Assembly (NCBI RefSeq): GCF_002288825.1
Contig: NZ_NSLI01000003.1
Span: 372,001-436,000 of the forward strand
Direction of reading: 5' to 3'
DNA: 64,000 nt
From: Sphingomonas lenta
GTDB lineage: Bacteria > Pseudomonadota > Alphaproteobacteria > Sphingomonadales > Sphingomonadaceae
In this document: in pieces, positions 38,369 through 46,540 of the stretch
Layout of the letters: each line of letters opens with the position of its first letter
Numbering within the stretch: the stretch's first letter is position 1
Notes under the pieces: generated by a model
Told to the model about the DNA's origin: nothing
The model's input: the letters and a program-made list of their open reading frames with translations, nothing else
Database searches by the model: none
Translations under genes and position numbers: made by a program

Positions 38369-38550
38369 GCGACGCGGGAAGCGAGGCGGATGTCGGAAGC
38401 TACATCCGACAGCTCGGGCATGAAGGCAAAGTACGGCTTGCCGAGGACGGGAAGACGCCGCTGCTGCCGCTCCGTGTCGAGGCACGTGGTGCCCCCGTCG
38501 AGACCGCACACCAACATATAATCAGGAAGTCTGATGCTTCAGATCGATAA
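38365..38550 (+). CDS. Small ORF between sufB and sufC, unknown
   Basis: 61 aa. The ATG at 38365 overlaps the sufB stop (ATGA) and the ORF runs 17 nt into sufC, so it fills exactly the 165-bp space between them. The predicted protein begins with an acidic Ser/Glu/Asp stretch, then [21 protein letters not shown] and a basic tail, without Cys or membrane segments. Coupling to sufB speaks for translation; its conservation is unknown to me, and it could be filler or a decayed gene. Confidence 0.45.
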
Positions 38551-39277
38551 TCTCCACGCCGAAATCGACGGCAAGCCGATCCTCAAAGGCCTGACTCTCT
38601 CCGTGAGCGCGGGCGAGGTGCACGCGATCATGGGGCCGAACGGGGCGGGCAAGTCGACGCTGGGCTATGTGCTGGGCGGCCGCCCCGGCTACGAGGTCAC
38701 GGACGGTTCCGTAACGTTCGACGGGCGGGATCTGCTCGGGATGGAGCCGCACGAGCGCGCCGCCGCCGGGCTGTTCCTCGGCTTCCAATATCCGGTCGAG
38801 ATCCCCGGCGTGTCGAACGTCCAGTTCCTGCGCGAGTCGCTGAACGCGCAACGCGCTAGCCGCGATGAGAAGCCGCTCTCCGGGGGCGAGTTTCTGAAGC
38901 TCGCCCGCGCGGAGGCCGCCAAGCTCGACATAAACGCCGAGATGCTGAAGCGCCCCGTCAATGTCGGCTTCTCCGGCGGCGAGAAGAAGCGCAACGAGAT
39001 GGTGCAGATGGGGATCATTGATCCCAAGCTCGCCATCCTCGACGAGACGGACAGCGGCCTCGACATCGACGCGCTCCGCATCGTCGGCGAGGGCATCAAC
39101 CGCGTCATGAGGCGGCCGGACAAGGCGGTGGTGCTGATCACCCACTATGAGCGCCTGCTCGAGTATGTCGCGCCCGACTTCGTCCACGTCCTCGTCGACG
39201 GCCGCGTCGTTCGCTCGGGCGATATCGAGCTCGCCCGCGAGCTGGAGCGCGAGGGCTACGGGGCGGTGTCGGCGTGA
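38534..39277 (+). CDS. sufC: Fe-S cluster assembly ATPase SufC
   Basis: 247 aa ABC-type soluble ATPase. Walker A GPNGAGKST (34-42), the typical SufC signature FSGGEKKRNEM, and Walker B LAILDETDSGLDIDALR. It powers conformational change in the SufBCD complex. AGGAAG lies just upstream of the ATG at 38534. A 165-bp gap filled with a palindromic repeat separates it from sufD. Confidence 0.97.
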   Translation: MLQIDNLHAEIDGKPILKGLTLSVSAGEVHAIMGPNGAGKSTLGYVLGGRPGYEVTDGSVTFDGRDLLGMEPHERAAAGLFLGFQYPVEIPGVSNVQFLRESLNAQRASRDEKPLSGGEFLKLARAEAAKLDINAEMLKRPVNVGFSGGEKKRNEMVQMGIIDPKLAILDETDSGLDIDALRIVGEGINRVMRRPDKAVVLITHYERLLEYVAPDFVHVLVDGRVVRSGDIELARELEREGYGAVSA

Positions 39278-39297
39278 TCTGTGCATCCAACCAAATC

Positions 39298-39435
39298 TTC
39301 CCCCGCCCACGGCGGGGGAGGGGGACCGCCGCAGGCGGTGGAGGGGGAGCAACGGGATGCGGCATCGTCCTGTATCCCCTCCACCACGCCGCAAGCGGCG
39401 CGGTCCCCCTCCCCCGCTGTAAGCGGGGGAGGAGT
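39298..39435. repeat. Compound palindromic element inside the suf operon
   Basis: About 138 bp made of nested inverted repeats: CCCCCGCCCACGGCGGGGG at about 39299-39317 and CCCCCGCTGTAAGCGGGGG at about 39413-39431 as outer hairpins. GGGGGACCGCCGCAGGCGG lies opposite CCGCAAGCGGCGCGGTCCCC further in. It resembles the element at 13598-13740 and lies between sufC and sufD, where any transcript of the operon must cross it. Confidence 0.8.
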
Positions 39436-39442
39436 TAAGCTT

Positions 39443-40513
39443 ATGACCCTTCTCACTCTCCCCTCCACCCGCCAGGAGGCGTTCCGCTGGACGGACGTCG
39501 ACGGCATTGCGGCCGCCGCGTCGCTGCCGCGCGCCGACGCGGGACCGGCGGACGCGTTCTGGCTCGACCTGCCGGGCGACCGTCTGCTGTTCGTCGACGG
39601 CGAGCTTCACGCTTCCTCGCGGCTCGGGCGCGCCGAGCTCGCGGAGGTGGCCGCGTCCGACCACCCGCTGGGCAGCCGGGCGTCGGGCCGCGGTTGGCGG
39701 CTCGCGCTGTCGGCGGATGCGGTCGCCGACCCGGTGCAGGTCGTCCACCTCTCCACCGGCGGCGACAACCACCTCGCCGCCGAGATCCTGCTCGCCGACG
39801 ACGCGGTAGGCACCGTGGTCGAGACCTATGCGGGTCGCGGCTGGGCCAATCGCTTCGCGCGGCTCACGCTCGGTAAGGCGGCACGCCTCCAGCGCGCGGT
39901 GCGGCTGTTGCAGGACGAGGGCTTCGCCTCCACGCGCGACGAGGCCGAGCTGGGCACGGGCGCTAGCCTCGTCCAGATCGCGCTCGGCGCGGGCGGCGCG
40001 GGCAGCCGCATCGACGCGCAGGTCGTGGCGGGCGAGGGCGCCTTCGCCGAGTTCGGCGGCGCGCTGCTCACCCGCGGTACGCAGAAGCAGGAATGCGCGG
40101 TCGCGGTCCGCCACGCCGAGCCCAATGGGCAGAGCCGCCAATACTGGCGCGCCGTCGCCGCCGACCAATCGGCCGCGAGCCTTGCCGCCCGCGTCGAGGT
40201 CGCGCGCCACGCGCAGAAGACCGACGGCGAGCAGTCGCTTCGCGGCATCCTGCTGAAGCGCACCGCGACGGTGAACCTCAAGCCCGAGCTGGAGATCTTC
40301 GCCGACGACGTGAAGTGCGCGCACGGCGCCACGGTCGGCGAGCTGGACGAGCGCGCGCTGTTTTACATGCAGTCGCGCGGCGTGCCGCGGGCGCGGGCGC
40401 AGGCGATCCTGACGCGCGCCTTCGTCGCCGACGCGATCGAGCGGATCGGGAACGAGGTGGTCGCGGACGCCTTCATGGCCGACGCCGACGCTTGGCTGGA
40501 GCGTGCGCTGTGA
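39443..40513 (+). CDS. sufD: Fe-S cluster assembly protein SufD
   Basis: 356 aa from the ATG at 39443 with GGAGGAG 8 nt upstream. The N-terminal part is variable. The beta-helix core contains VVHLSTGGDNHLAAEILLADDA and the conserved end block KPELEIFADDVKCAHGATVGELDERALFYMQSRG, which holds the Cys/His residues used in SufBD. It is somewhat shorter than E. coli SufD. Its strong own ribosome site may compensate for the repeat before it. The stop overlaps the sufS GTG. Confidence 0.93.
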   Translation: MTLLTLPSTRQEAFRWTDVDGIAAAASLPRADAGPADAFWLDLPGDRLLFVDGELHASSRLGRAELAEVAASDHPLGSRASGRGWRLALSADAVADPVQVVHLSTGGDNHLAAEILLADDAVGTVVETYAGRGWANRFARLTLGKAARLQRAVRLLQDEGFASTRDEAELGTGASLVQIALGAGGAGSRIDAQVVAGEGAFAEFGGALLTRGTQKQECAVAVRHAEPNGQSRQYWRAVAADQSAASLAARVEVARHAQKTDGEQSLRGILLKRTATVNLKPELEIFADDVKCAHGATVGELDERALFYMQSRGVPRARAQAILTRAFVADAIERIGNEVVADAFMADADAWLERAL

Positions 40514-41727
40514 CGGACGTGCTCGCCGCGGAGCGGCCGCTCGACACCGTGCACGACTTCCCCGCCATCCCGGCGGGCTGGGCGTATCTCGACACGGCGG
40601 CCACCGCGCAGAAGCCGCGGCCCGTCATCGACGCGATCGCGCGGGCTTATGGCGAGACCTACGCCACCGTGCATCGCGGCGTGTACCAGCGTTCGGCCGA
40701 CATGACGCTGGCCTACGAGGCCGCGCGGCGGCGCGTGGCGGAGTTCGTGGGCGCGGGTTCGCCCAACGAGATCGTCTTCGTCCGCGGTGCCACGGAGGCG
40801 ATCAACCTCGTCGCGACCTGCTGGGCCGCCCAGCAGCTCAAGAGCGGCGACCGCGTCCTCCTGTCGATGCTCGAGCACCATTCGAACATCGTGCCGTGGC
40901 AGATGGCGGCCGAACGGGTGGGTGCGGCGATCGACGTCGTCCCGCTCACGTCCGACGGTCGCATCGATCTCGATGCGATGGAGCGGATGATCACGCCCGC
41001 CCACAAGATGGTCGCGCTGGCGCATGTATCCAACGTGCTGGGCAGCGTCTTGGACGGCCGCCGCGCGTCCGAGATCGCGCACTCCGTCGGCGCCAGGATC
41101 CTGCTCGACGGCTGCCAGGCGGTGCCGCGCATGCCGGTTGACGTGGCGGCGCTCGGCTGCGACTTCTACGTCTTCTCCGCGCACAAGCTTTACGGTCCTA
41201 CCGGCATCGGCGCGCTCTGGGCGAGGCCTGAGCTGCTGGACGCCATGCCCCCTTGGCAGGGCGGCGGTGCGATGATCGATCGCGTCACGTTTCAGCGCAC
41301 CACCTACGCGCCGCCGCCCGGCCGGTTCGAGGCGGGGACGCCGCACATCGTCGGCGCGCTGGGGATGGCGGCGGCGATCGACTATGTGGAGGGGATCGGG
41401 CTCGACCGCATTCACGCGCACGAGGCCGCGCTGGTGAAGGACGCGCGCGAGGCGTTGTCGCAGTTCAACAGCGTGCGCCTGCTCGGGCCGGAGGACTCGG
41501 CCGGCATCGTCTCATTCACGGTCGAAGGGGTGCATCCGCACGACGTCGGCACCATATTGGACGAGGGCCGGGTGGCGATCCGCGCGGGCCACCACTGCGC
41601 GCAGCCGCTGATGGATGCGCTGGGGCTCGACGCGACGGCGCGGGCCAGCTTCGGCGTGTACAATGGCCCGGAGGACATCGAAGCGCTGGCGCGGGGCTTG
41701 GAGCGGGTGACGAGGATTTTCGGATGA
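40510..41727 (+). CDS. sufS: Cysteine desulfurase SufS
   Basis: 405 aa from a GTG overlapping the sufD stop. PLP-dependent class V enzyme of group II: EHHSNIVPWQ, DGCQAVPRMPVD, the PLP lysine in FSAHKLYGPTGIG (Lys226), and the persulfide cysteine in RAGHHCAQPLM (Cys363). It takes sulfur from cysteine for cluster assembly. No SufE/SufU partner gene is present in the window; SufT and SufA follow directly. Confidence 0.96.
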   Translation: MTDVLAAERPLDTVHDFPAIPAGWAYLDTAATAQKPRPVIDAIARAYGETYATVHRGVYQRSADMTLAYEAARRRVAEFVGAGSPNEIVFVRGATEAINLVATCWAAQQLKSGDRVLLSMLEHHSNIVPWQMAAERVGAAIDVVPLTSDGRIDLDAMERMITPAHKMVALAHVSNVLGSVLDGRRASEIAHSVGARILLDGCQAVPRMPVDVAALGCDFYVFSAHKLYGPTGIGALWARPELLDAMPPWQGGGAMIDRVTFQRTTYAPPPGRFEAGTPHIVGALGMAAAIDYVEGIGLDRIHAHEAALVKDAREALSQFNSVRLLGPEDSAGIVSFTVEGVHPHDVGTILDEGRVAIRAGHHCAQPLMDALGLDATARASFGVYNGPEDIEALARGLERVTRIFG

Positions 41728-42182
41728 GCGAGCGGTTCACCGTGGAAGAGGTCGACAGCGTCGAGACGCCGCCGAAGGCGCGCGTGGAGGACGCGCGCGA
41801 GACGTTCGAGCGCAAGCGCGATTACCTGGACGGCTTCCTGTCGCAGAAGCCGCGGGCGGAACTGAAAGGCGAACCCGGCGGCGCGCTGTACGAAGGCGTC
41901 GTCGAGGCGCTCAAGGAGATCTACGATCCCGAGATCCCGGTCAACATCTACGACCTGGGGCTGATCTATGGGGTCGAGGTGACGGAGGACGGCCACGCGG
42001 TCGTCACCATGACGCTGACCACGCCGCACTGCCCCGTCGCCGAGTCGATGCCGGGGGAGGTGGAGCTGCGCGTGTCGGCGGTGCCGGGCATCGCCACCGC
42101 CGAGGTCAACCTCGTCTGGGACCCGCCCTGGGACCCGCAGAAGATGTCGGACGAGGCGAAGCTCGAACTGGGAATGCTGTGA
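41724..42182 (+). CDS. sufT: SUF-system MIP18/DUF59 protein (SufT)
   Basis: 152 aa from the ATG at 41724 (ATGA overlap with sufS). An N-terminal charged extension of ~50 residues precedes the MIP18 domain: EALKEIYDPEIPVNIYDLGLIYGVEV, TLTTPHCPVAESMPGEVE with the single conserved Cys, and VWDPPWDPQKMSDEAKLELG. DUF59 proteins help deliver Fe-S clusters. Position between sufS and sufA is the common alphaproteobacterial arrangement. Confidence 0.93.
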   Translation: MSERFTVEEVDSVETPPKARVEDARETFERKRDYLDGFLSQKPRAELKGEPGGALYEGVVEALKEIYDPEIPVNIYDLGLIYGVEVTEDGHAVVTMTLTTPHCPVAESMPGEVELRVSAVPGIATAEVNLVWDPPWDPQKMSDEAKLELGML

Positions 42183-42535
42183 TGGCCACAACGCTCCGCC
42201 CGCGCCCCGCAGCGCTCAACCTGACGCCCTCGGCGCACGCGCGCATCGCCGACCTCATGTCGCGCGCGCCGGACGGGGCGGTGGGCGTCAAGCTCTCCAC
42301 GCCGCGCCGTGGCTGCTCGGGGCTCGCCTATTCGGTCGATTACGTCACTGAGGCCAAGCCGTTCGACGAGCGCATCGACACGCCCGGCGGCACGCTGTTC
42401 GTCGACGGCGGGTCGATCCTGTACCTCGTCGGCAGCACGATGGATTGGGTCGAGGACGACTTCACCGCGGGCTTCGTGTTCCAGAACCCCAACGCCAAGG
42501 GCGCGTGCGGCTGCGGCGAGAGCTTTACGGTTTAG
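42182..42535 (+). CDS. sufA: A-type iron-sulfur carrier (SufA/IscA family)
   Basis: 117 aa from the ATG at 42182 (TGATG overlap with sufT). HesB-like fold with the three conserved cysteines Cys45 (RGCSGLAY) and Cys109/Cys111 (ACGCGESF). It carries nascent [2Fe-2S]/[4Fe-4S] clusters from SufBCD to targets. It is the last gene of the suf operon; its end overlaps by 11 nt the end of a convergent DUF2059 gene. Confidence 0.94.
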   Translation: MATTLRPRPAALNLTPSAHARIADLMSRAPDGAVGVKLSTPRRGCSGLAYSVDYVTEAKPFDERIDTPGGTLFVDGGSILYLVGSTMDWVEDDFTAGFVFQNPNAKGACGCGESFTV

Positions 42536-42968
42536 GACAGAGCTTGCCCGTCTGCTTGCAGTAGGCGGTACGTATGCCGTTCTTCAGGTCCATGTCGCGG
42601 CCCATCTTCGCCTGGGCGGCCGCGATCGCGGGCAGCTCCGCGGCGCGGTAGCGCGCGGCGGCGGGGCTGCGGTTGAAGGCGAGCACGGCGCGCATGTCCT
42701 CGATCGAGAGCCGGCGGGCATATTCCTCGCCCATCGCCGCGTAGAGCCGGGCCGAGCCGGCGGCGAAGGTCGACGCGCCCACCTTTCTGAGCTCGGCCCG
42801 TTCGCCCTCCGACAGCTCGGGATGCTCGGCGACCAGATCCTCGGTGTCCTTGGCCGCGATAGCGGGCGCGATGGACGCGAGCGTTCCCGACCGCGCCACC
42901 TCTTCGCCCAGGGACAGCGCTTCGGCGGACGGCGCGGCCTGCGCCAGCAGCAGGGCCAGGATCAGCAT
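42525..42968 (-). CDS. DUF2059-domain periplasmic protein
   Basis: 147 aa from the ATG at 42968. A short signal peptide (MLILALLLAQAAPSA) is followed by an all-helical domain with LYAAMGEEYARRLSIEDMRAVLAFNRSPAAARYRA, the pattern of DUF2059. Two C-terminal cysteines (YCKQTGKLC) may form a disulfide. Function unknown. It converges on and overlaps the end of sufA, so it has its own transcription. Confidence 0.75.
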   Translation of the reverse strand: MLILALLLAQAAPSAEALSLGEEVARSGTLASIAPAIAAKDTEDLVAEHPELSEGERAELRKVGASTFAAGSARLYAAMGEEYARRLSIEDMRAVLAFNRSPAAARYRAAELPAIAAAQAKMGRDMDLKNGIRTAYCKQTGKLCPKP

Positions 42969-43026
42969 GGGAAGCGCCTCCGAGCATCGTTGCGGAGGCG
43001 AGACTAACCGCGGCCGCGGGCGGCGG

Positions 43027-43300
43027 CTAGGGCGTGTACTCGACCCCCGCATGGGCCATCACGGAGCCGAAAAGGGCCGGCAGGTAGGAGCGAGGAGGAG
43101 GCGATGCACTCGCATCGTCGACGACGAGCGACGCCCCTGCCGGCCCTTTTCGGCCCGCCGCTCCGCGGTCGCCCGGAGAGGGCCAGGGGCGGCGTCGGAC
43201 GGCTTGCGCGTAGCTTCAGCTACGCGTCTGCGCCGCCCTCCTTGCCCCTGGCCCTCTCCGGGCGATGCTGGCCCATGCGGGGGTCGAGTACACGCCCTAG
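43027..43300. mobile_element. MITE-like element with 32-bp terminal inverted repeats and nested hairpins
   Basis: The ends 43027-43058 and 43269-43300 are perfect 32-bp inverted repeats beginning CTAGGGCGTGTACTCGACCC. Two large internal hairpins lie between: arms 43066-43084/43136-43154 (19 bp, perfect) and 43171-43190/43244-43263 (20 bp, perfect). The second contains a smaller hairpin CGCGTAGCT-TC-AGCTACGCG. There is no transposase or other ORF inside. The element behaves like a miniature inverted-repeat transposable element or a very large palindromic repeat. Its right end supplies the stop codon of the neighbouring gene. Confidence 0.8.
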
Positions 43301-43638
43301 GGTCTCAGCGCCGCGTCGTCGCCGTCGCCCAGCTCCTCGTCGTCGAGCTCGTCCTCGTCGAAATCCTCCTGAAGATCGTCCTCGGCCATGTCCTCCTCGT
43401 CCATGTCGACGTCGTCGTCGGTGTCGCCGACCTCGCCGTCTTCCATGTCGAGTTCGTCGAGCGGCTCCTCGTCCAGGTCCTCGTCGCCGAGATCGGGGTC
43501 GAGGTCGGTGAGGATGGTGCCGTCGGTCGGGCCGTCGCGCGTCGCCTCCAGGATCTCGGCGCGCTGGCTCTCGTCGTAACCTTCCTCGTCGAACGTGTCG
43601 TCGCCCGAACCCATGCCGGGCTGGCGCAATCCCGCCAT
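43297..43638 (-). CDS. Hyper-acidic small protein, unknown
   Basis: 113 aa from the ATG at 43638 (GGAGG about 8 nt upstream). The first ~50 residues are ordinary (GMGSGDDTFDEEGYDESQ, then AEILEATRDGPTDGTILTD). The rest is almost only Asp, Glu, Leu and Gly in repeats such as DEDLDEEPLDELD. The stop TAG lies within the terminal CTAG of the MITE-like element, so the C-terminus may have been altered by its insertion. No function can be assigned; such acidic tails bind basic proteins or cations in other systems. Confidence 0.65.
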   Translation of the reverse strand: MAGLRQPGMGSGDDTFDEEGYDESQRAEILEATRDGPTDGTILTDLDPDLGDEDLDEEPLDELDMEDGEVGDTDDDVDMDEEDMAEDDLQEDFDEDELDDEELGDGDDAALRP

Positions 43639-43783
43639 AGCCTGCCTCCACATATCGCGGAGTTCCGCTCCGCTCGCCAAGCTAACATCGGTCAAGGGCC
43701 GGCGGTTCCATGAGCGGACGGCCTGTTCCCGGAAGCCGCGCGCGTCTATATGGCCGCCATCCTTCTGTAACGGACGCTTCCAC

Positions 43784-44740
43784 ATGCTCGACACGCCGTC
43801 GGCCCAGGTGCCGACCCTCTCTTTGAACCAGCAGGCGACGGACCCGCAGGGCTTCGCCGACCAGCTGGGCCAGTCGTTCCGTCGCTTCGGCTTCGCGATC
43901 GTCGCCGACCACGGCATTCCCGACGATCTGATCGCGCGCGCCTGGGACCAGACCAAGAAGCTGTTCGAGCTGCCGGAGGAGGAGAAGCGGCGCTATCACG
44001 TGCCCGGCGGCGGCGGGGCTCGCGGCTACACGCCGTTCAAGACGGAGATCGCCAAGGACGCGAAGGTGGTCGACCTCAAGGAATTCTGGCACGTCGGGCG
44101 CGAGCTGCCGGAGGGGCACCGCTATGCCGACACCATGGCGCCCAATATCTGGCCGGAGCGCCCGGAAGGGTTTCGCGACACGTTCATCGAGCTGTTCGGC
44201 GCGTTCGACACGGCGGGCGACAAGCTGCTGTCGGGCATTGCGCGCCACCTCGGGCTGGAGGACCGCTGGTTCGACCGGGCGGTGAAGGACGGCAATTCGG
44301 TGCTGCGCCTGCTCCACTATCCGCCGATCCCGGCCGACGCGGAGGGCGTGCGCGCCGGCGCGCATGAGGACATCAACCTCATCACGCTGCTGCTCGGCGC
44401 GGAGGAGGCGGGGCTCGAGCTCCTCGACCGCGACTCCGGACGCTGGCTGGCGGTCAAGCCGCCGGAGGGCGCGATGGTCGTGAACGTCGGCGACATGCTG
44501 CAGCGGCTGACCAACCACGTGCTGCCGTCGACCACGCACCGCGTCGTCAACCCGCCGCCCGAGCGCCGCGGCCATTCGCGCTATTCCATGCCCTTCTTCC
44601 TGCACCCGGCGCCCGACTTCCTGATCGAGTCGCTGGAGGGCACGGTGACGGCGGAGAACCCGAACCGTTATCCCACGCCGATCACCGCGCACGATTACTT
44701 GCACGAGCGGCTGGTCGAGATCGGGCTGATCAAGAAGTAG
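43784..44740 (+). CDS. Isopenicillin-N-synthase-like 2OG-Fe(II) oxygenase
   Basis: 318 aa from the ATG at 43784. The N-terminal DIOX domain contains FRRFGFAIVADHGIPDDL. The C-terminal catalytic domain has the iron ligands His194 and Asp196 (AHEDINLITLL) and His252 (STTHRVVNP), plus the 2-oxoglutarate-binding RYS pair Arg266/Ser268. Family members hydroxylate or oxidise small molecules in the cytoplasm; the substrate is unknown and no secondary-metabolite cluster surrounds it. Confidence 0.88.
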   Translation: MLDTPSAQVPTLSLNQQATDPQGFADQLGQSFRRFGFAIVADHGIPDDLIARAWDQTKKLFELPEEEKRRYHVPGGGGARGYTPFKTEIAKDAKVVDLKEFWHVGRELPEGHRYADTMAPNIWPERPEGFRDTFIELFGAFDTAGDKLLSGIARHLGLEDRWFDRAVKDGNSVLRLLHYPPIPADAEGVRAGAHEDINLITLLLGAEEAGLELLDRDSGRWLAVKPPEGAMVVNVGDMLQRLTNHVLPSTTHRVVNPPPERRGHSRYSMPFFLHPAPDFLIESLEGTVTAENPNRYPTPITAHDYLHERLVEIGLIKK

Positions 44741-44746
44741 GCCGCG

Positions 44747-45088
44747 GTGGCCGGGCGCGTCCGGCGCAAGCTCGGCCTGGCGCAGGCCGAGGAGCTCGCC
44801 GCGCGCGAGGTCGAGCCCGGTGTCTGCGCCCTCTGCGGGCGGCCGCTGGGGGCGAAGGTGGAGTGGCACCACTTGGTCCCGAAGTCGGAGGGCGGGCGGG
44901 TGACCGCGCCCGTCCATCCGATCTGCCACCGCACGATCCACGCTTTGGTGTCGAACAAGGACCTGGCGGGCGAGTACGCCGACGTCGACGCGCTCCGCGC
45001 CCGGCCGGACGTGCAGCGCTACCTCCGCTGGATCGCCGACAAGCCGCCCGACTTCCACGCGCCGACGCGGCGGTCGCGGGGCGAGTAG
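44747..45088 (+). CDS. HNH-motif endonuclease-like protein
   Basis: 113 aa from a GTG at 44747, 6 nt after the oxygenase stop. A zinc-ribbon type HNH fold: CALCGRPLG (first Cys pair), WHHLVPKSEGG (catalytic His pair) and PICHRTIHAL (second Cys/His). The C-terminal end is basic. Such small free-standing HNH proteins may be nucleases, but cleavage cannot be concluded from the motif alone. Confidence 0.75.
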   Translation: MAGRVRRKLGLAQAEELAAREVEPGVCALCGRPLGAKVEWHHLVPKSEGGRVTAPVHPICHRTIHALVSNKDLAGEYADVDALRARPDVQRYLRWIADKPPDFHAPTRRSRGE

Positions 45089-45096
45089 CGCGGCGG

Positions 45097-45114
45097 AAGT
45101 ACACTAAAGTACAC
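45097..45114. promoter_or_regulatory. Direct repeat AAGTACAC x2, 10-bp period
   Basis: AAGTACAC occurs at 45097-45104 and 45107-45114, one DNA turn apart, just after the HNH gene in the 293-bp gap 45089-45381. Direct repeats at this spacing often bind a regulator on one face. AGTACACGCC also matches the inner part of the MITE-like element's end. The rest of the gap holds no gene. Confidence 0.3.
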
Positions 45115-45319
45115 GCCAAGAACGCCGCGGCGCGCGTCCGCCGTCCGACTCGGGCGGGCGGAATCGGATCGGCTTAGCTTCGCATACTTCGCGCCCGTTC
45201 GGACATTTCGTTGCTCCCTTGCGCAACACTATCACGTGCGGCTCGGGCTAGTTCTCGACAGGGTCAAAGAGCGAGCCGCGAGGCTGGCCGGCGATCTCCA
45301 ACATTGCAAGCGGGCGGCC

Positions 45320-45348
45320 TTGACCCGGAACTCGCCCGGTGATGTTAT
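45320..45348 (+). promoter_or_regulatory. Sigma70-like promoter of the exbD-type gene
   Basis: TTGACC (45320-45325), a 17-nt spacer and TGTTAT (45343-45348) lie 34 nt before the ATG at 45382. The following GTTATGTTGTAAC (45345-45357) is an imperfect dyad that slightly resembles Zur-type operators. Confidence 0.45.
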
Positions 45349-45381
45349 GTTGTAACTGGAACAGCACAGGAGAGGTCAGCC

Positions 45382-45792
45382 ATGCGCCGCAATCCCGCCT
45401 TCGCTCTCGAGCATCGCCCGATGGGCGAGCTCAACATCACGCCGCTGATCGACGTGATGCTGGTGCTCTTGGTCATGTTCATCCTGGCGGTGCCGGCGGC
45501 GACGCACGAGGTGGAGGTGGACCTGCCGCAGGGCGGTACGCCGCCGCTGGATCGGGTGGAGCACCGGCTGGAGCTGCTGCGCGACGGGAGCCTGAGGCTG
45601 GACGGCGTCGCGATGACGGACAGCGCGGCCGCGGCGCGGCTGCGGGCGCTGGCGGATGACCCCAAGGCGCTGCTCGTGTTCCGGGCGGACGGGCAGGCGC
45701 GCTACGAGCGGGCGGACCAGGTGCTGGCCGAGGTGAAGCGGGCGGGCGTGACGCGGCTAGGGTTCGAGGGGCTGGCGGCGTTCAGGCAATAG
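45382..45792 (+). CDS. ExbD/TolR-family biopolymer transport protein
   Basis: 136 aa from the ATG at 45382 (GGAGAGG upstream). A short cytoplasmic N-terminus precedes one membrane span with the essential aspartate in LNITPLIDVMLVLLVMFI. The periplasmic domain begins EVEVDLPQGG and ends VKRAGVTRLGFEG. ExbD proteins couple the proton gradient to TonB- or TolA-type partners. No ExbB or TonB gene is nearby, so this copy is an orphan that must use partners encoded elsewhere. Confidence 0.88.
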   Translation: MRRNPAFALEHRPMGELNITPLIDVMLVLLVMFILAVPAATHEVEVDLPQGGTPPLDRVEHRLELLRDGSLRLDGVAMTDSAAAARLRALADDPKALLVFRADGQARYERADQVLAEVKRAGVTRLGFEGLAAFRQ

Positions 45793-45823
45793 GGGCGGGC
45801 AGACGCTCCGCCCCAGTCGCCGA

Positions 45824-46540
45824 TCATGTCGCGGGCGCCTCCTCCGTGAAGCCGGCCTGCGTTTCAGGGCGTCGTTTAAGGCTGGCGATCTCCCAGCTCT
45901 TGATAAGCCAGAATGCGGAGAAGACATAGATGCCGGCGACCTCGATAGCAAAGACGAGGTATGACTTCTCCTGCGCCGGAAAGAACTGATGAATGATCCA
46001 GATGCTTGCTGGAACGGCGATCATTAACGTTCCAAGCGTCTTGTATGCCCGCGCGAACCAAGCGCGCCGATTCGGATCGTCAATATGCCTCAGCGTTTCG
46101 GCCGAGCGAAATACGCAGACGTAGGCGATAAGCAAGAAGAACAGGACCGCGCTGGTTCCGTGGATGTAACCGGTCCAAGTAGTCCGCGCGCCTTCGGGCC
46201 ACGTCATCGGGAAGAGCGCGATCAGCACAGCCGCGATACCTGCGCAGTTAAGCGCGATATTTTCCTTCGTCGAATAGCCGCGGTAGAAATGAAGAAAAGC
46301 GCCGATCGCGCAGAGCACGCCGACGAACACGTCGCGCAGCGCTCCGTTATCGAAGTGATAATAGGCGCTGATCGAACTCTGTAGCTGCGTCGGCCCGCCT
46401 GCGATCCAGAGGACGATGAGAAAAGCGATCGCGATCCCCGCCAGACCGCGGCGCAGCGAGAAGTAGCTGGACGAAATGTTGTGAGGGTCGTCGGCGTGCG
46501 GCACGACTGCCGGGAACGGGTCGGCGATGTTGGTGGCCAT
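45824..46540 (-). CDS. Multi-span membrane protein, paralogue A
   Basis: 238 aa. About six hydrophobic segments follow a short cytoplasmic N-terminus. Motifs: ISSSYFSLRRGLAGIAIAF, SSISAYYHFDNGALRDVFVGV, FLHFYRGYSTKENIALN. The same phrases occur in the next gene upstream (46915-47634), so these are tandem paralogues. The His, Asp and Arg of the SAYYH...RDVFVG block sit at a membrane edge and could form a site. I do not recognise a characterised family. Composition is less GC-rich than paralogue B. Confidence 0.6.
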   Translation of the reverse strand: MATNIADPFPAVVPHADDPHNISSSYFSLRRGLAGIAIAFLIVLWIAGGPTQLQSSISAYYHFDNGALRDVFVGVLCAIGAFLHFYRGYSTKENIALNCAGIAAVLIALFPMTWPEGARTTWTGYIHGTSAVLFFLLIAYVCVFRSAETLRHIDDPNRRAWFARAYKTLGTLMIAVPASIWIIHQFFPAQEKSYLVFAIEVAGIYVFSAFWLIKSWEIASLKRRPETQAGFTEEAPAT

